A DNA stretch of 64,000 nt from Erigeron canadensis (Eukaryota > Streptophyta > Magnoliopsida > Asterales > Asteraceae): assembly GCF_010389155.1 (NCBI RefSeq), contig NC_057762.1, positions 35,896,055 through 35,960,054 of the forward strand, written 5' to 3'. Made by a program: the position numbers and the translations under genes. The notes below the pieces were generated by a model, which did no database searches, was not told the origin of the DNA, and saw only the letters and a list, made by a program, of their open reading frames with translations. This document shows, in pieces, positions 46,800 to 58,700 of this stretch (within the stretch, counting starts at the first letter, position 1; the number at the start of each line of letters is the position of its first letter).

Positions 46800-49700
46800 A
46801 TGGAAGACGTATTGGATTCATCTGAAATAAAAGATGAGAATGATCAGTTGGGTATGGAAATCGATCCACCACCGTCAGAGAAACAAGAAGGCCATGCCAC
46901 GGCTGAAGACTGGCGAAAAGCATTGGACAAGATTGTTCCGGCTGTTGTCGTCTTACGTATGACTGGCTGTCGTGCTTTCGACACCGAATCAGCTGGTTCC
47001 AGCCACGCTACTGGTTTTGTTGTTGATAAACGCCGTGGAATTATCCTGACTAATCGTCATGTTGTTAAGCCTGGTGAGATGATCGACTCTTACCAATAAT
47101 GTCCTCTTTTTCTTTTCTTTTAAAAAAAAATAAAATAATTTATATGGTTTTTTTGTGAGTGTAGGTCCTGTGGTGGCAGAAGCTATGTTTGTGAATCGTG
47201 AAGAGATCCCGGTGTATCCGATATACAGGGACCCAGTGAGTTGTTTAATTGGATGTCTTGTTATTTATGGATGTTTAAAATTAAAAAAGTTTTAACTTTT
47301 GGTGTTAGTGATTTTAAAGTAATTTTGCTGTTCAAATTGTACTTGTTGATCGGTTAGGAGGTACCAAATGTACACTTATAAGTCTGTGTTAAGATCAAAT
47401 GTTAATCAGGGTCACACTTGATCAGTGTCAGTGATCGTGCTCACTTGTGACCCATAAGACCTTTAGTTGTCCCTAACGTTTTGTAACTTCCCAGAAACTG
47501 TTTTTGTTTTGGAGATGTTCTATATATACATGATGATGTTTAAAACATAAATTAAGAAACTTTCTTGTTCCTAGATTCTTGTAATTGCTTAATATACCTT
47601 CATTTTGTGTCCTATACCTTTTTTTTTTCTTCGTTTGGCCCCGCTGCATCCTTTATGAACTTTTTAACAGTAATTTAAATTGTTAAGCTCATATATCAAT
47701 TTCAAAATAGGTAACCACATTGTATTAAAAGCTGCATATTCTTATAAGCATATAACATATGTTTTGACCATGTAAGAGTACGATGACCTTATGAACTAAA
47801 ATATGTGCATTACACAAAATGAGCAACCCTCAAAAATACGTTATACTTTGGTGACTTTAACCCATTCCATTATCCATTAGAACCAACTTTAAGGGGTTAT
47901 TTACCTTTGCGGTCACAGTTTGTGCTGGTTATACCAGATATACTAGTTCATAAAGTATGAGGCTTTTGCAGTTTGGGTATATCATATCCTGAAATTAATA
48001 GTCCATTGTCTAAATATTTTGGTACTTTATTGGGTGTATTCAAGTGAAGTCATTTTTTAAAACATGTGTGATTTAGTATTCTACTGTTTTTTATATACTA
48101 CCTTGCAAAAAAAAAAAAAAAAACTGTTTTAATTTTGACATGAAAACCATTTTTATGAAAAACTTTGCAGCAGATAGCCATTTCGTGCATGATGGACAAT
48201 ATTTTGTTTCTGTAATTTCAGGTTCATGATTTTGGATTCTTTCGCTACGATCCTTCTGCAGTACAGTTTTTGAGCTATGAAGAGATCCCTCTTGCTCCTG
48301 AAGCTGCTTGTGTAGGACTGGAAATTAGAGTTGTTGGTAATGATAGTGGAGAGAAGGTACATTTATGTTATTGGAATGATCAAGCATGACTGTCAGAGCG
48401 TCGGATATACTTGATAGTTGATACCTATGTGACTATGCGATGATACGGCTGTGTACATGATTTTAGTCTCAGAATCTCAAGGGTGTAAAATTGAAAATAA
48501 CATAACATTGGATCTCTTCAAATCACTTAACACTTACATTTGCACACACAGTGATTTGCTCATAATATTCCATTAGTTAATACCTGACAATAGTTCGATA
48601 ATTGTGACTATTCTCAATGTTCTTTTTTTTTTATATGCCTACAAGTTACAACCATTCAGAAGTTGATAGTAACTTTCTTCTTGATAATAACCCTTTATAC
48701 TTTTTATTATCAAATCATATATTAGCAATGCTGATTTATTTTCACTCTGAAACTTACAGATCTCTATTTTGGCTGGTACCCTTGCTCGTCTGGATAGGGA
48801 TGCCCCAGTTTATAAGAAGTATGCTTCTTGAATCTTGATAGTATTTTCTCTATTTGTATCATTCTTGATATTATGTTGGTGGGTGTAAAATTAAGTTATA
48901 GCCATTTTGGTGGGTCGATTAAATAGGTCTAGTAACTATGTTTTTGTTATTGTTGATCATCATATTCTTTGATTTGCTTTGCTACATGGTATTATATCTT
49001 GTCAACTTTTTTGAAACTTCTCCTTTTCTCTCACATGTTTTTATTCTAACTGCATCTTTGGAAAAGATGACGACATTTTTATCATCAAAAACCTTTGCAA
49101 CTTACATTTTTTTTTCAGTTTAATGAGTTTCACTACACCTATGCGTCTAATTTATATAATTGGCGTTGGTTATATTAATTTTCTCTAGGATCTCTTAACA
49201 TGTAATAATAGCTTAAAAAAATGAATGCAACCCTTGCCATCATTCATCATATTTTAACAATAAGACCTTTTCTTGCTGCAGGGATGGCTACAATGATTTC
49301 AATACATTCTACTTGCAGGTGAGCTTTCTGCTATTCATGTCATTCGTTTTGGTTGTAGTGGTTGAGAGAAAGTAATTTGCTGCACACGTTTAGAGATTCC
49401 ACCATGGACGGGGTGGGCGGGTTGGGTAAAAAAGCAGGTGGTTTATAAGTATGGATCAGAAAGGGACGGGTGGGTTAACCCACTGACCCTTTTTGTTTCC
49501 CTTCTTTATATAATTGCAGCAAGTATATTGTTAACAATCTATACTGTTAAAAACAAAGAGGGTGCTAGCAAATTAATCTTTGGCGAGTTTTAAGCCATTA
49601 AACTGGTTTCATTTTTAGCCAGGCTTAATATAACCCAAACCAACCCACTACTTATGTATATGATTAAGTTGCTACTTGTACATACTAGTTCATATTGGCA

Positions 49701-52700
49701 GCACTGTCGCGCATCATTCATTGAGGTGTTTTAGTCTGTTTATTGCTGTTAGATTTTTCCAAGTGTTTTTTGGTTTCTAGTTTAACATCTCTTTATCAAC
49801 AACCATCTTATGTATTTAGATACATAGGAATATAACACACAATTCTGGAAAAAAACTATAGAAACCCTTAGACATATTACTAGTCACAATGTGACTACAT
49901 TATGTCATGAAATTGGTTAGTTTTCACTGATGTGTATACCTACCAGGCAGCTTCAGGTACTAAAGGTGGTTCTAGTGGCTCCCCAGTTATTGATTGGCAG
50001 GGAAGGGCAATTGCATTGAATGCCGGTGGCAAGACTTCTGGTGCTTCAGCTTTTTTCTTCCCCTTAGAACGAGTAAGTACAATTTGTAATTATGACTGTT
50101 AGGCTTTATTCATGAACAGAAGTAAGTTACAAAGTCATCAAAATGATAATGTACTTTTTCAAGATGTTCGTTTTTCCTAGAAGGCTTAAGGCTCTTATAT
50201 AGTTCCCCTTTTATTTCCTTTTGAGAGCATTATTCAGTGGGTATCTTGTTTTACTAGTACAAATTTTATAGAGCCATGAGCTTTAAAGTTGGAATTTGCA
50301 GGTGGTGAGGGCGTTAAGTTTCTTGCAGAAGGGAAGAGATTCTTGTCTAGATAAGTGGCAGGCTGTTACAATACCTCGCGGTACCCTCCAGGTCTGTGAC
50401 TTTCTTCTTGGTCTTTTTATAGATCTGCTTTATTCTGTAGGTTAATATAGCTACTATCTCATAGTGGTCAGCGTTAATATTGAACATATTTGATCACTAT
50501 CAACTTCTTGTTTCCGTTATTGACATTCAAGTGACATTGCATTTTTTGCTTTTTGATGAGATTTTGATGGTCATCTCTAAATGGATCATTTTTTTTTTAT
50601 CTATCACTGTTGTTATTTCATTGGAAGTGATTAGGTTGCATGTTAGTAATTCCAGCATAAATATGATGGAAACGCTTGCTAACAATGCTTTTATTAAAGA
50701 TTAGGCGATTATCAAGAACCAATTTTTATGAATAAATAACTATGAAATTTTCCTAGAGATAAAGTCATCATTTGTCCAGCTATTCTGGAATTATGACAAG
50801 AGGATATCAGGTACAAAAGTATGCTTAATTTGGAAATAGTTAACTGTCTTGAAATTTAAGAAAGGAGTGGAGAAGAGTTTGTTGTCCCAGTAGGATCAAG
50901 AATAAGAAATATGTAATAAACTTCGTATATAGAATGAATTATAATCGTTATTACACACCTATGAATTGTTGTCTACACATATCCTATATATACTAGTTGA
51001 ATGGTTACGAGTGAACCATTGCAATGCTTTGGTGGTAACCGCCACCTATTCCTACGGTGGTGTTGATGGTTGTGTCTTTTGGCCAACCATTACACCCTTT
51101 CAAGTATTGTCTAATTACATAATCACACCTTCTAATTACATACTAATATAACTATGCATATAAGTCTTCGCTTTAACTATGTCGATGGTTAATTCCAACA
51201 TTCTCCCCCTTAACCATTGACGTAGTTAATCTTCAATCTTGTCTTCATTGTCTTCACTTGTACTTTGAATTTCTTTTCATCTTATGCTTGATCTTTTGAA
51301 CCAACTTTGAAGTAATAGTGCTCCAAAAGTGTGTCTTGACTTTAGGCTTTCTTCCTTCATACATATCATTGCTTTTGACTTGTTGATCTTCCATGCTTAG
51401 TTCCTCATAGTCCTCTTCAGTCTCTTTCTCTTGATCAAGTCTTCTTACATATTTTTCTAGTAGAAATTTTCCCAACTTTAAGTCTTCATCATCATCGAAA
51501 TTTTCAAACGGATTGCTTTGATTCGTTGGCGCATCTTTGCCAAGTTTTTCTTGAGTCTCGTTAAAGCTTGTGGATGCCATTAATAATTGTGGTTCTACGT
51601 CTTCTTCCACAAGGTTTGATACTTCTTCTCTTTGTCGTCTTTGAGGTCTTCGTCGACAATCTGATGCATAATGTCCAAGTTTATTGCAATTATAGCATCT
51701 TACATTATTCACATTCCTTGTAAATCCTTCTTGATCTTGAGGGGATTTCTTTTCTTCATTGTAACTCTTGAATGTATCTTTCGAATAATTATCGTTTCTT
51801 CCATGTTGTCTTGAATTGTCATAACCTCGGTTATGTGGTGGAACATATCTTCCTCTTCCTTGATTATCATAGCGTTGTCTTCGACCATTGTTGTCATGTC
51901 TTGTAAATAATAGTTTATCTTGATGCTCGAAGATCTTTCCTTTCTTAATCTTTATCCTTTCTTCAAAGGCCTTTAATCTTCCAATAGCTTCGTCGAAAGT
52001 CAGTTCATCTAGATCCGAGTATTGCTCAATTGACGCCACAATTTGAATGAATCTCTCTGGTACAGAATTTAACAATTTTCGCACACGGGTTGCATCATCG
52101 AGTGTTGATCCAAGACTTGTCATTTGTGATGTAATACTTGTCATTTTCGCGGTGAATGAATCAATAGTTTCATCTTCCTCCATTTGTAACATCTCAGATT
52201 CGGATTTGAGAGTTTGTAGTTTCGCCTTTTGTACTCGATCTACTCCAACATTTCGAGTTTTTAATGTATCCCAAACTTCTTTTGCATTTGCGCAACTTGC
52301 TACTTGCAATATTATATCTTCGGGTAATCCTTGAAATAGATACCCAATCGCGGTCTTGTCTCGCTTTTCATCGGCTTCACTTTTATCGGACGCGACCATT
52401 TCCCATAGACCATTTGCTTGTAGAATAATCTTCATTCTTATCGACCATATCGTATAGTTTGTTGTCGTCGATAACAGACATTGGAAATAGTGTGTCGATC
52501 CTAATCCCTTATCGTTATTCGAACTCTCCACATCTTCTTTTCTCATACTTATTTATTAAAAGTGTTTATAATGATCTTTAATTTTAAAAATAAATCTTTT
52601 TGGAAATCACAGGTTTATAAAAGATTTTGAACTCTAAAAACAAATACTAGAGATCTATATCTTTGTTTCAAAGATAACTTATATATTAAATAAAATCAAT

Positions 52701-55700
52701 ATTTAAATAAGAATCTGGAATGTTATCCTTGATAAAATCCTTGTATAAAACTAGTAGAGCCTTATCCTTACACAATCACTTTCACAATTAAACAATTATC
52801 TCTTAGGAATAATGAAAAGGGGTTGACTAGTAAAACCTGGAGGCCTTTTAAAAGACCCGTCGTGTCCCTGATGACCGCTCCTTTTCTTGTTACTAATTCT
52901 TCAATATCCCAAATAATATATGCTTCTTCCTTCGCTTTTATATGCACAAAAACCCCCCAAAAAATTAGGGTTCTTCTTCTACTCCCTCTGAATCGCTATG
53001 CTTCTGAATCATTTATTCTTCTTAATGAAGTTATTTTCTATTTATCTCTCTAGTAATCTGATTGAAACAAAAGTTTCAATTTTAAAATCTGATTGAAAGA
53101 TTCGATGGTCGGTTGTTCGAAGACGGCGAACAAAAACGGTTTATCTCTTCTTGCTTTCTGATTGAAACGGTTATGTTTCAATGTTTGTTAACTGATCGAA
53201 AAAAACAGTTTCGATATTTCGGTTGTTCGATGACGGCGGACAAAAATAAACTTTGATCTTCTGTTGTTTGGTATTCGGCAAACAACTTTCTGAATAGGTT
53301 TTATCAACGGCGATTGAAAACGGCAATCGAAAATCTGAATAACGGTGATTGAAACGGCAATCAAGTGATGTTGTAAGCGGTGATTGAAAATGGCAATCAA
53401 ATGGTTATAACGGTGATTGAGAACGGCAATCGAAGCGACTGAAAAACGGCAGTCAATTAAACGGCAATTGAGTAAAAAAGCGGTACTGTTGTCCCAGTAG
53501 GATCAAGAACAAGAAATATGTAATAAACTTCGTATATAGAATGAATATAATCGTTATTACACACTTATGAATTGTTGTCTACACATATCCTATATATACT
53601 AGTTGAATGGTTACGAGTGAACCATTGCAATGCTTTGGTGGTGTTGCTTGGTGGTAACCGCCACCTATTCCTACGGTGGTGTTGATGGTTGTGTCTTTTG
53701 GCCAACCATTACACCCTTTCAAGTATTGTCTAATTACATAATCGCACCTTCTAATTACATACTAATATAACTATGCATATAAGTCTTCGTTTTAACTATG
53801 TCAATGGTTAATTCCAACAGAGTTATCAAGGTTTTACACTTTGTTGCATGAACCCACATGGAAAGTAGACAAGCTTTTTTACTTTATTGATTACTTAGAC
53901 AAATATCATTTGTAACGCAAAGGATTGCATTGCAATGCAATTTTTTTTTAATTTAGTAAATTACTGTGACTATCATTTTCCTGCATATGTGGGCTGTTCA
54001 GGATTCACTTTTGTATAATATTTCTGATTATAGGCCACCTTTATCCACAAAGGATTTGAGGAAACCCGCCGGCTTGGTCTGAAAACTGAAACTGAGCAGG
54101 TTTGTAGTTTTTACTCGAATTTATATGTTGATTTTTTTGGAAGTTAAATATTAAAATTGTCCCATTGGCTTATCTGAATTAATTTTGGATTAGTTGGTTC
54201 GCCATGCATCTCCACTAAGTGAAACTGGGATGCTTGTTGTTGATTCAGTGGTGAGTTACCCATTTCTGTGGTTAAAATGCTGTTCAACTTGTCAAACAGT
54301 ATTTTAGTGCCTGATGCTGTCATCGGCATGTTTTAGGTGCCAGGTGGCCCAGCACATAAACATTTAGAGCCAGGTGACGTGCTTGTTCGCATAAATGGGG
54401 AGGTATGTATAACTGTATAAGTCTTAGTTTTATCTCACTTAATTCTTTTTGTGTACTTTTATTCTGGAAATGTACACATTGAATTTCTTGGCTCACTTGT
54501 TTAGGTCTCTTCTAGGAACTTTTGGTAGGATTAGAAATTCACCTAATCGTAAACTTTTCAAACAAGATACCTATCATACACAACATTCCTGCTATAATTA
54601 CTTGAGAATTGTTGGAGAAGAAGCATGTTTTTAACTGGTTAGCCTCATATTTAGGAGGATTAATAAATAAGATTTAGGTGGTCAACGTTATATGAAACTG
54701 TTGAACATCGATTTTTGGTTTGGGTGTCCTTAATTTAGAGATAAAGTTTGATTCAGTGCATAGGATCTTGTTTACTAATAGCGTAAATTGACAACTGATG
54801 TTATTTTAGATAATATCATCATATGTTTTATGATAGATTCATCTATGCAGCAAGTGAAAAACTTCTGCTCCTGTGATTCTTAAGACATAATCTGCAAATA
54901 TTTGCTCAAGTGAATAAGCCTTCTTGCAGGTGCTTACTCAGTTTCTGAAGATGGAGACTTTACTAGATGATTGCGTGGGCAAAAATGTCGAGTTGGAGTT
55001 AGAAAGGGGTGGCACATCTTTGACTGTTCAGCTGGCGGTGAGTGACTAGTGTCTTACATCCATGTTCGACAATTTTTTCTTGATGCCAACATGTTAAATA
55101 AGTCAAGAGTCAAGACACTAGTCAATGGCTATCTTCTAACAATTATTCTCACACATGTGAAATTAGCTTTTTATCGAATATTAGTCTAATACTATCACAA
55201 GTTTGTGGGAAAATGACTATCGCAACAAGCATTCTATAGGTTTTGAACGGTCAGGAGTTCTGAAAATTAAAGACGTACCTGTGTATATGGTTTAGCTAAA
55301 ATCTTACATTTTGTAAGTACTAAAAAAGTTGCAACTCACAAATTTACGAAAGACCTGTTATATTGGCTCAAAAGACTTGACAAAGATCTATATTTTATTT
55401 AAAATTATGCTTTGCTGTCCTTTATTGATGCAAAATTCAATCTAATTTCCATATTTTACTCAGGTTGAGGATTTACACTCCATAACTCCGAACTACTTTT
55501 TGGAAGTTAGTGGTGCAGTGATACACCCTCTCTCCTATCAACAGGTAACTTGGATCATCTGTGACTAGTTCATGTTATTCTTTATCCGTGACGTTGCTAG
55601 ACTTGTTTTGATCATCTTTTCTTAACAGGCTAGGAATTTTCGTTTTCACTGTGGTCTTGTATATGTCTCAGAACCTGGGTAATTTCTTTGATAGAATCTG

Positions 55701-58700
55701 ATAATTTAACTCTCTTTCGCTGGTGGGTTGATGACACTAATAAGCACATTTTCATCTACAGTTATATGCTTTATAAAGCGGGGGTACCACGGCATGCCAT
55801 CATCAAGAAGTTTGCTGGTGAGGACATATCACATCTTGAAGACTTCATTAATGTTCTTTCTAAGCTTTCTAGAGGAGCTAGAGTTCCTTTGGAATACATA
55901 ACTTACACGGATCGCCATAGGAGGAAGGTACTGATTAATTATCTGCAAATATTGTCACAAGAACCATTGGTAAGGGTATTTTAGATGTAGAAAAGTTGAC
56001 TCTTTTTGGGCTCAGTCTGTCCTTGTTACAGTGGATCGACATGAGTGGTATGCCCCACCTCAGATATATACTCGTGATGACAGTTCTGGTAGTTGGATAG
56101 CAAAGCAAGCTCTGCCTCCAAATTCCCAACCTATCTCTTCTGGACTGACAAGCAATAGCGTTGTAGAAGGTAGTCTTGTCGAGCCTGTGCACCAAGATGG
56201 TGGTGAACTGGCTGATGGTGGTGACAGCATGGACATTAGTAGCTCTGAACGTGTTCAAGAGGAATCTGGCAACGAAACAGAAAAGCCTAGAGTGAGTGAA
56301 GATGTATCAGCTGATGATATTTTAATTTCTGAACCAGAAATTCCAACGTCTCCTGGAGATTCAGTTGAGAGAGACAATCATGACACATTAGCAGATTCTG
56401 GTAATGCTTCTGTTGCTGAGCGTGTAATAGAGCCCACTCTTGTCATGTTCGACGTAAGTTATCATAACTGATTTAATTCTCATATTTTTCTGCAGCTCAT
56501 TCTAGATTTATTATTTAGTTTGACAAGATTTATGTAACAATGTTGAATGTCCTCTTACAATATCTTATGGTGTATGACATGCCAGGTCTATGTACCGTCA
56601 TCATGTATGCTTGATGGTGTCCACTGTCAGCATTTTGTTGGAACCGGTGTGATTATATATCATTCCAAAGAAATGGGGTTGGTTGCAGTTGATAAGAATA
56701 CCGTTGCTATATCAGCATCTGATATCATGCTTTCTTTTGCTGCCTTTCCGATTGAAATTCCTGGGGAGGTATGGGGCAAAATTATATACAAAGAAGGCCG
56801 ACTGTTTGATTTTCATTTGGTTTTCAGCAGAATGAAAAAACAGGGCTTGACTTTAACTCTTATACTCCTCATTAACCATTTTAGGTGTTTGACTAAATAC
56901 TTCTTAGGTGGTTTTTCTACATCCTGTTCATAATTATGCTATTGTTGCATACAATCCTTCTGCCCTTGGACCTGCCGGTGCTTCTGTGGTGAAAGCTGCT
57001 GAACTTCTTCCCGGTAGGAAAATTTGTACAGATTACCTTTTTTTCGTTATAGTTATATTGAACACTTATTATTTCACGCTGTTGCAGAACCTGCATTACG
57101 TCGTGGAAAGAGCGTGTATCTTGTGGGGTTAAGTAGGAGTTTACGAGCAACATCTAGAAAATCTGTTGTTACCAATCCATGTGCAACTCTAAGCATTGGA
57201 TCAGCCGATTCTCCTCGTTATAGAGCAACCAACATGGAAGTCATAGAGCTCGACACTGGTACTTTGTTATTATCTATTGTTTAAAATGATATTTAAATAT
57301 AGTAGTTTTAGTTTCTCCGTTCCAAACCTTTTTCTGGAAATATATTAATTTAAGTTCACTTGTGTTGTGTATGCAGACTTTGGTAGCAGCTTTTCAGGAG
57401 TGCTTACGGATGAGCATGGAAGGGTTAAAGCTATATGGGGGAGCTTTTCAACTCAGGTTCGTACTAATCGTGGATCAAAAAAGAAAAGGAAGGTTGGTTC
57501 CCTTAGTTCATTTCGAATCAATAGAAAGTTCACCAAAGCTAATAAGTCTTGCTTGCAGCTGAAATACGGAAATTCAACTGAAGATCATCAATTTGCCAGA
57601 GGTATCCCTATACATTCAATCAGCCAGGTCCTAAATAAAATCATATCAGGTGCAAAAGGACCGTCCCTCCTTATAAATGGTATCAAAAGACCGATGCCTC
57701 TTGTTAGGGTTTTAGAGGTTGAGCTTCATCCTGCTTTACTTTCCAAGGCTAGAAGTTTTGGGCTCAGCAACAAATGGATCCAAGTATGCTTCAAACATTG
57801 TTATTATCTTTATATATGCTCTGATTGTTTTCTTTATGTATGATGGTACAGAAACTTGGTTAAATACACAACTTAATGTTATCTATTTGTCGGCTGCTTT
57901 GTCGGCTGCTTTGCTCATAGGCTCTTGTAAAAAAGGATCCGGTAAGACGTCAAGTTCTACGTGTCAAAGGTTGTTTAGCAGGATCTAAAGCTGAAAATTT
58001 ATTAGAACAAGGTGATATGATCCTTGCAATTAACAAAAAGCCAGTTACATGTTTTAACGATCTCGATGATGCATGCAATGCCTTGGATCTTTCTGATGAC
58101 ATGGAAGGAAAACTTGAATTAACCATCTTTCGTCAGGTTATTGAAATATATTACTTTAGACTTTATATTATCTGTTGTTCACCAATCACCATCCACATTT
58201 CGAGAATGTTAACTAGTTTTTCTTTATTGCTTCTTAGGGACATGAAATGGAGCTACTTGTGGGAACAGATATAAGAGATGGAAACGGTACCACACGTGTA
58301 ATTAATTGGTGTGGATGCTTTCTACAGGAGCCACACCCGGACGTACGTGCCCTCGGGTTTCTTCCCGAAGAGGGTCATGGTGTATATGTCACAAGGTATA
58401 GTTTGACCCTTATTGCATAATACAGAGTCTCCATAGTCAGCATCAGGGACAAAAGTAATCCCTTGAGCAATGCTTGGTCATGTATTGCCATTTGCCACTA
58501 TCTAGCAAATTTGACCCATACACTCATGGATAATCGATGCAGGTTATGTGGGTCAAACGGGTAAAGAAATTTATTTTTTTAACGGGAGGTCAAAAAGAAA
58601 TGGATCAACTGAGACGTCTGTAATCAAAAGTTAATTTTATATATCAAGTTATCATTGATGTATGTGTAATCAAATTTTTTACATACATCAGTTTCTTGTA

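Larger units (their letters stand above)
50880..53819 (-). mobile_element. Complete gag-only LTR retrotransposon (TR-GAG type)
   Basis: A 2,940-bp element inside DEG7 intron 7, antisense to the gene. The two LTRs (50880-51200, 321 bp; 53487-53819, 333 bp) both run TG...CA and differ by about five substitutions, a 1-bp indel and a 13-bp indel. A perfect 5-bp target duplication, GAGTT, flanks it (50875-50879 and 53820-53824). On the minus strand a purine tract AAGGGGGAGAA abuts the 3' LTR (51201-51211). The only coding region is an intact gag; there is no protease, integrase or reverse transcriptase. This is the layout described for TR-GAG elements. No standard initiator-Met primer-binding site follows the 5' LTR (the minus strand there reads GTACCGC then T-rich). 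Confidence 0.93.

Noticed and set aside
52047..52334. Plus-strand 95-codon frame inside the retrotransposon
   Set aside because: It is the antisense shadow of the intact gag.
52823..53053. Plus-strand 76-codon frame in the retrotransposon leader
   Set aside because: It lies in the untranslated leader opposite the gag direction and has no recognisable content.
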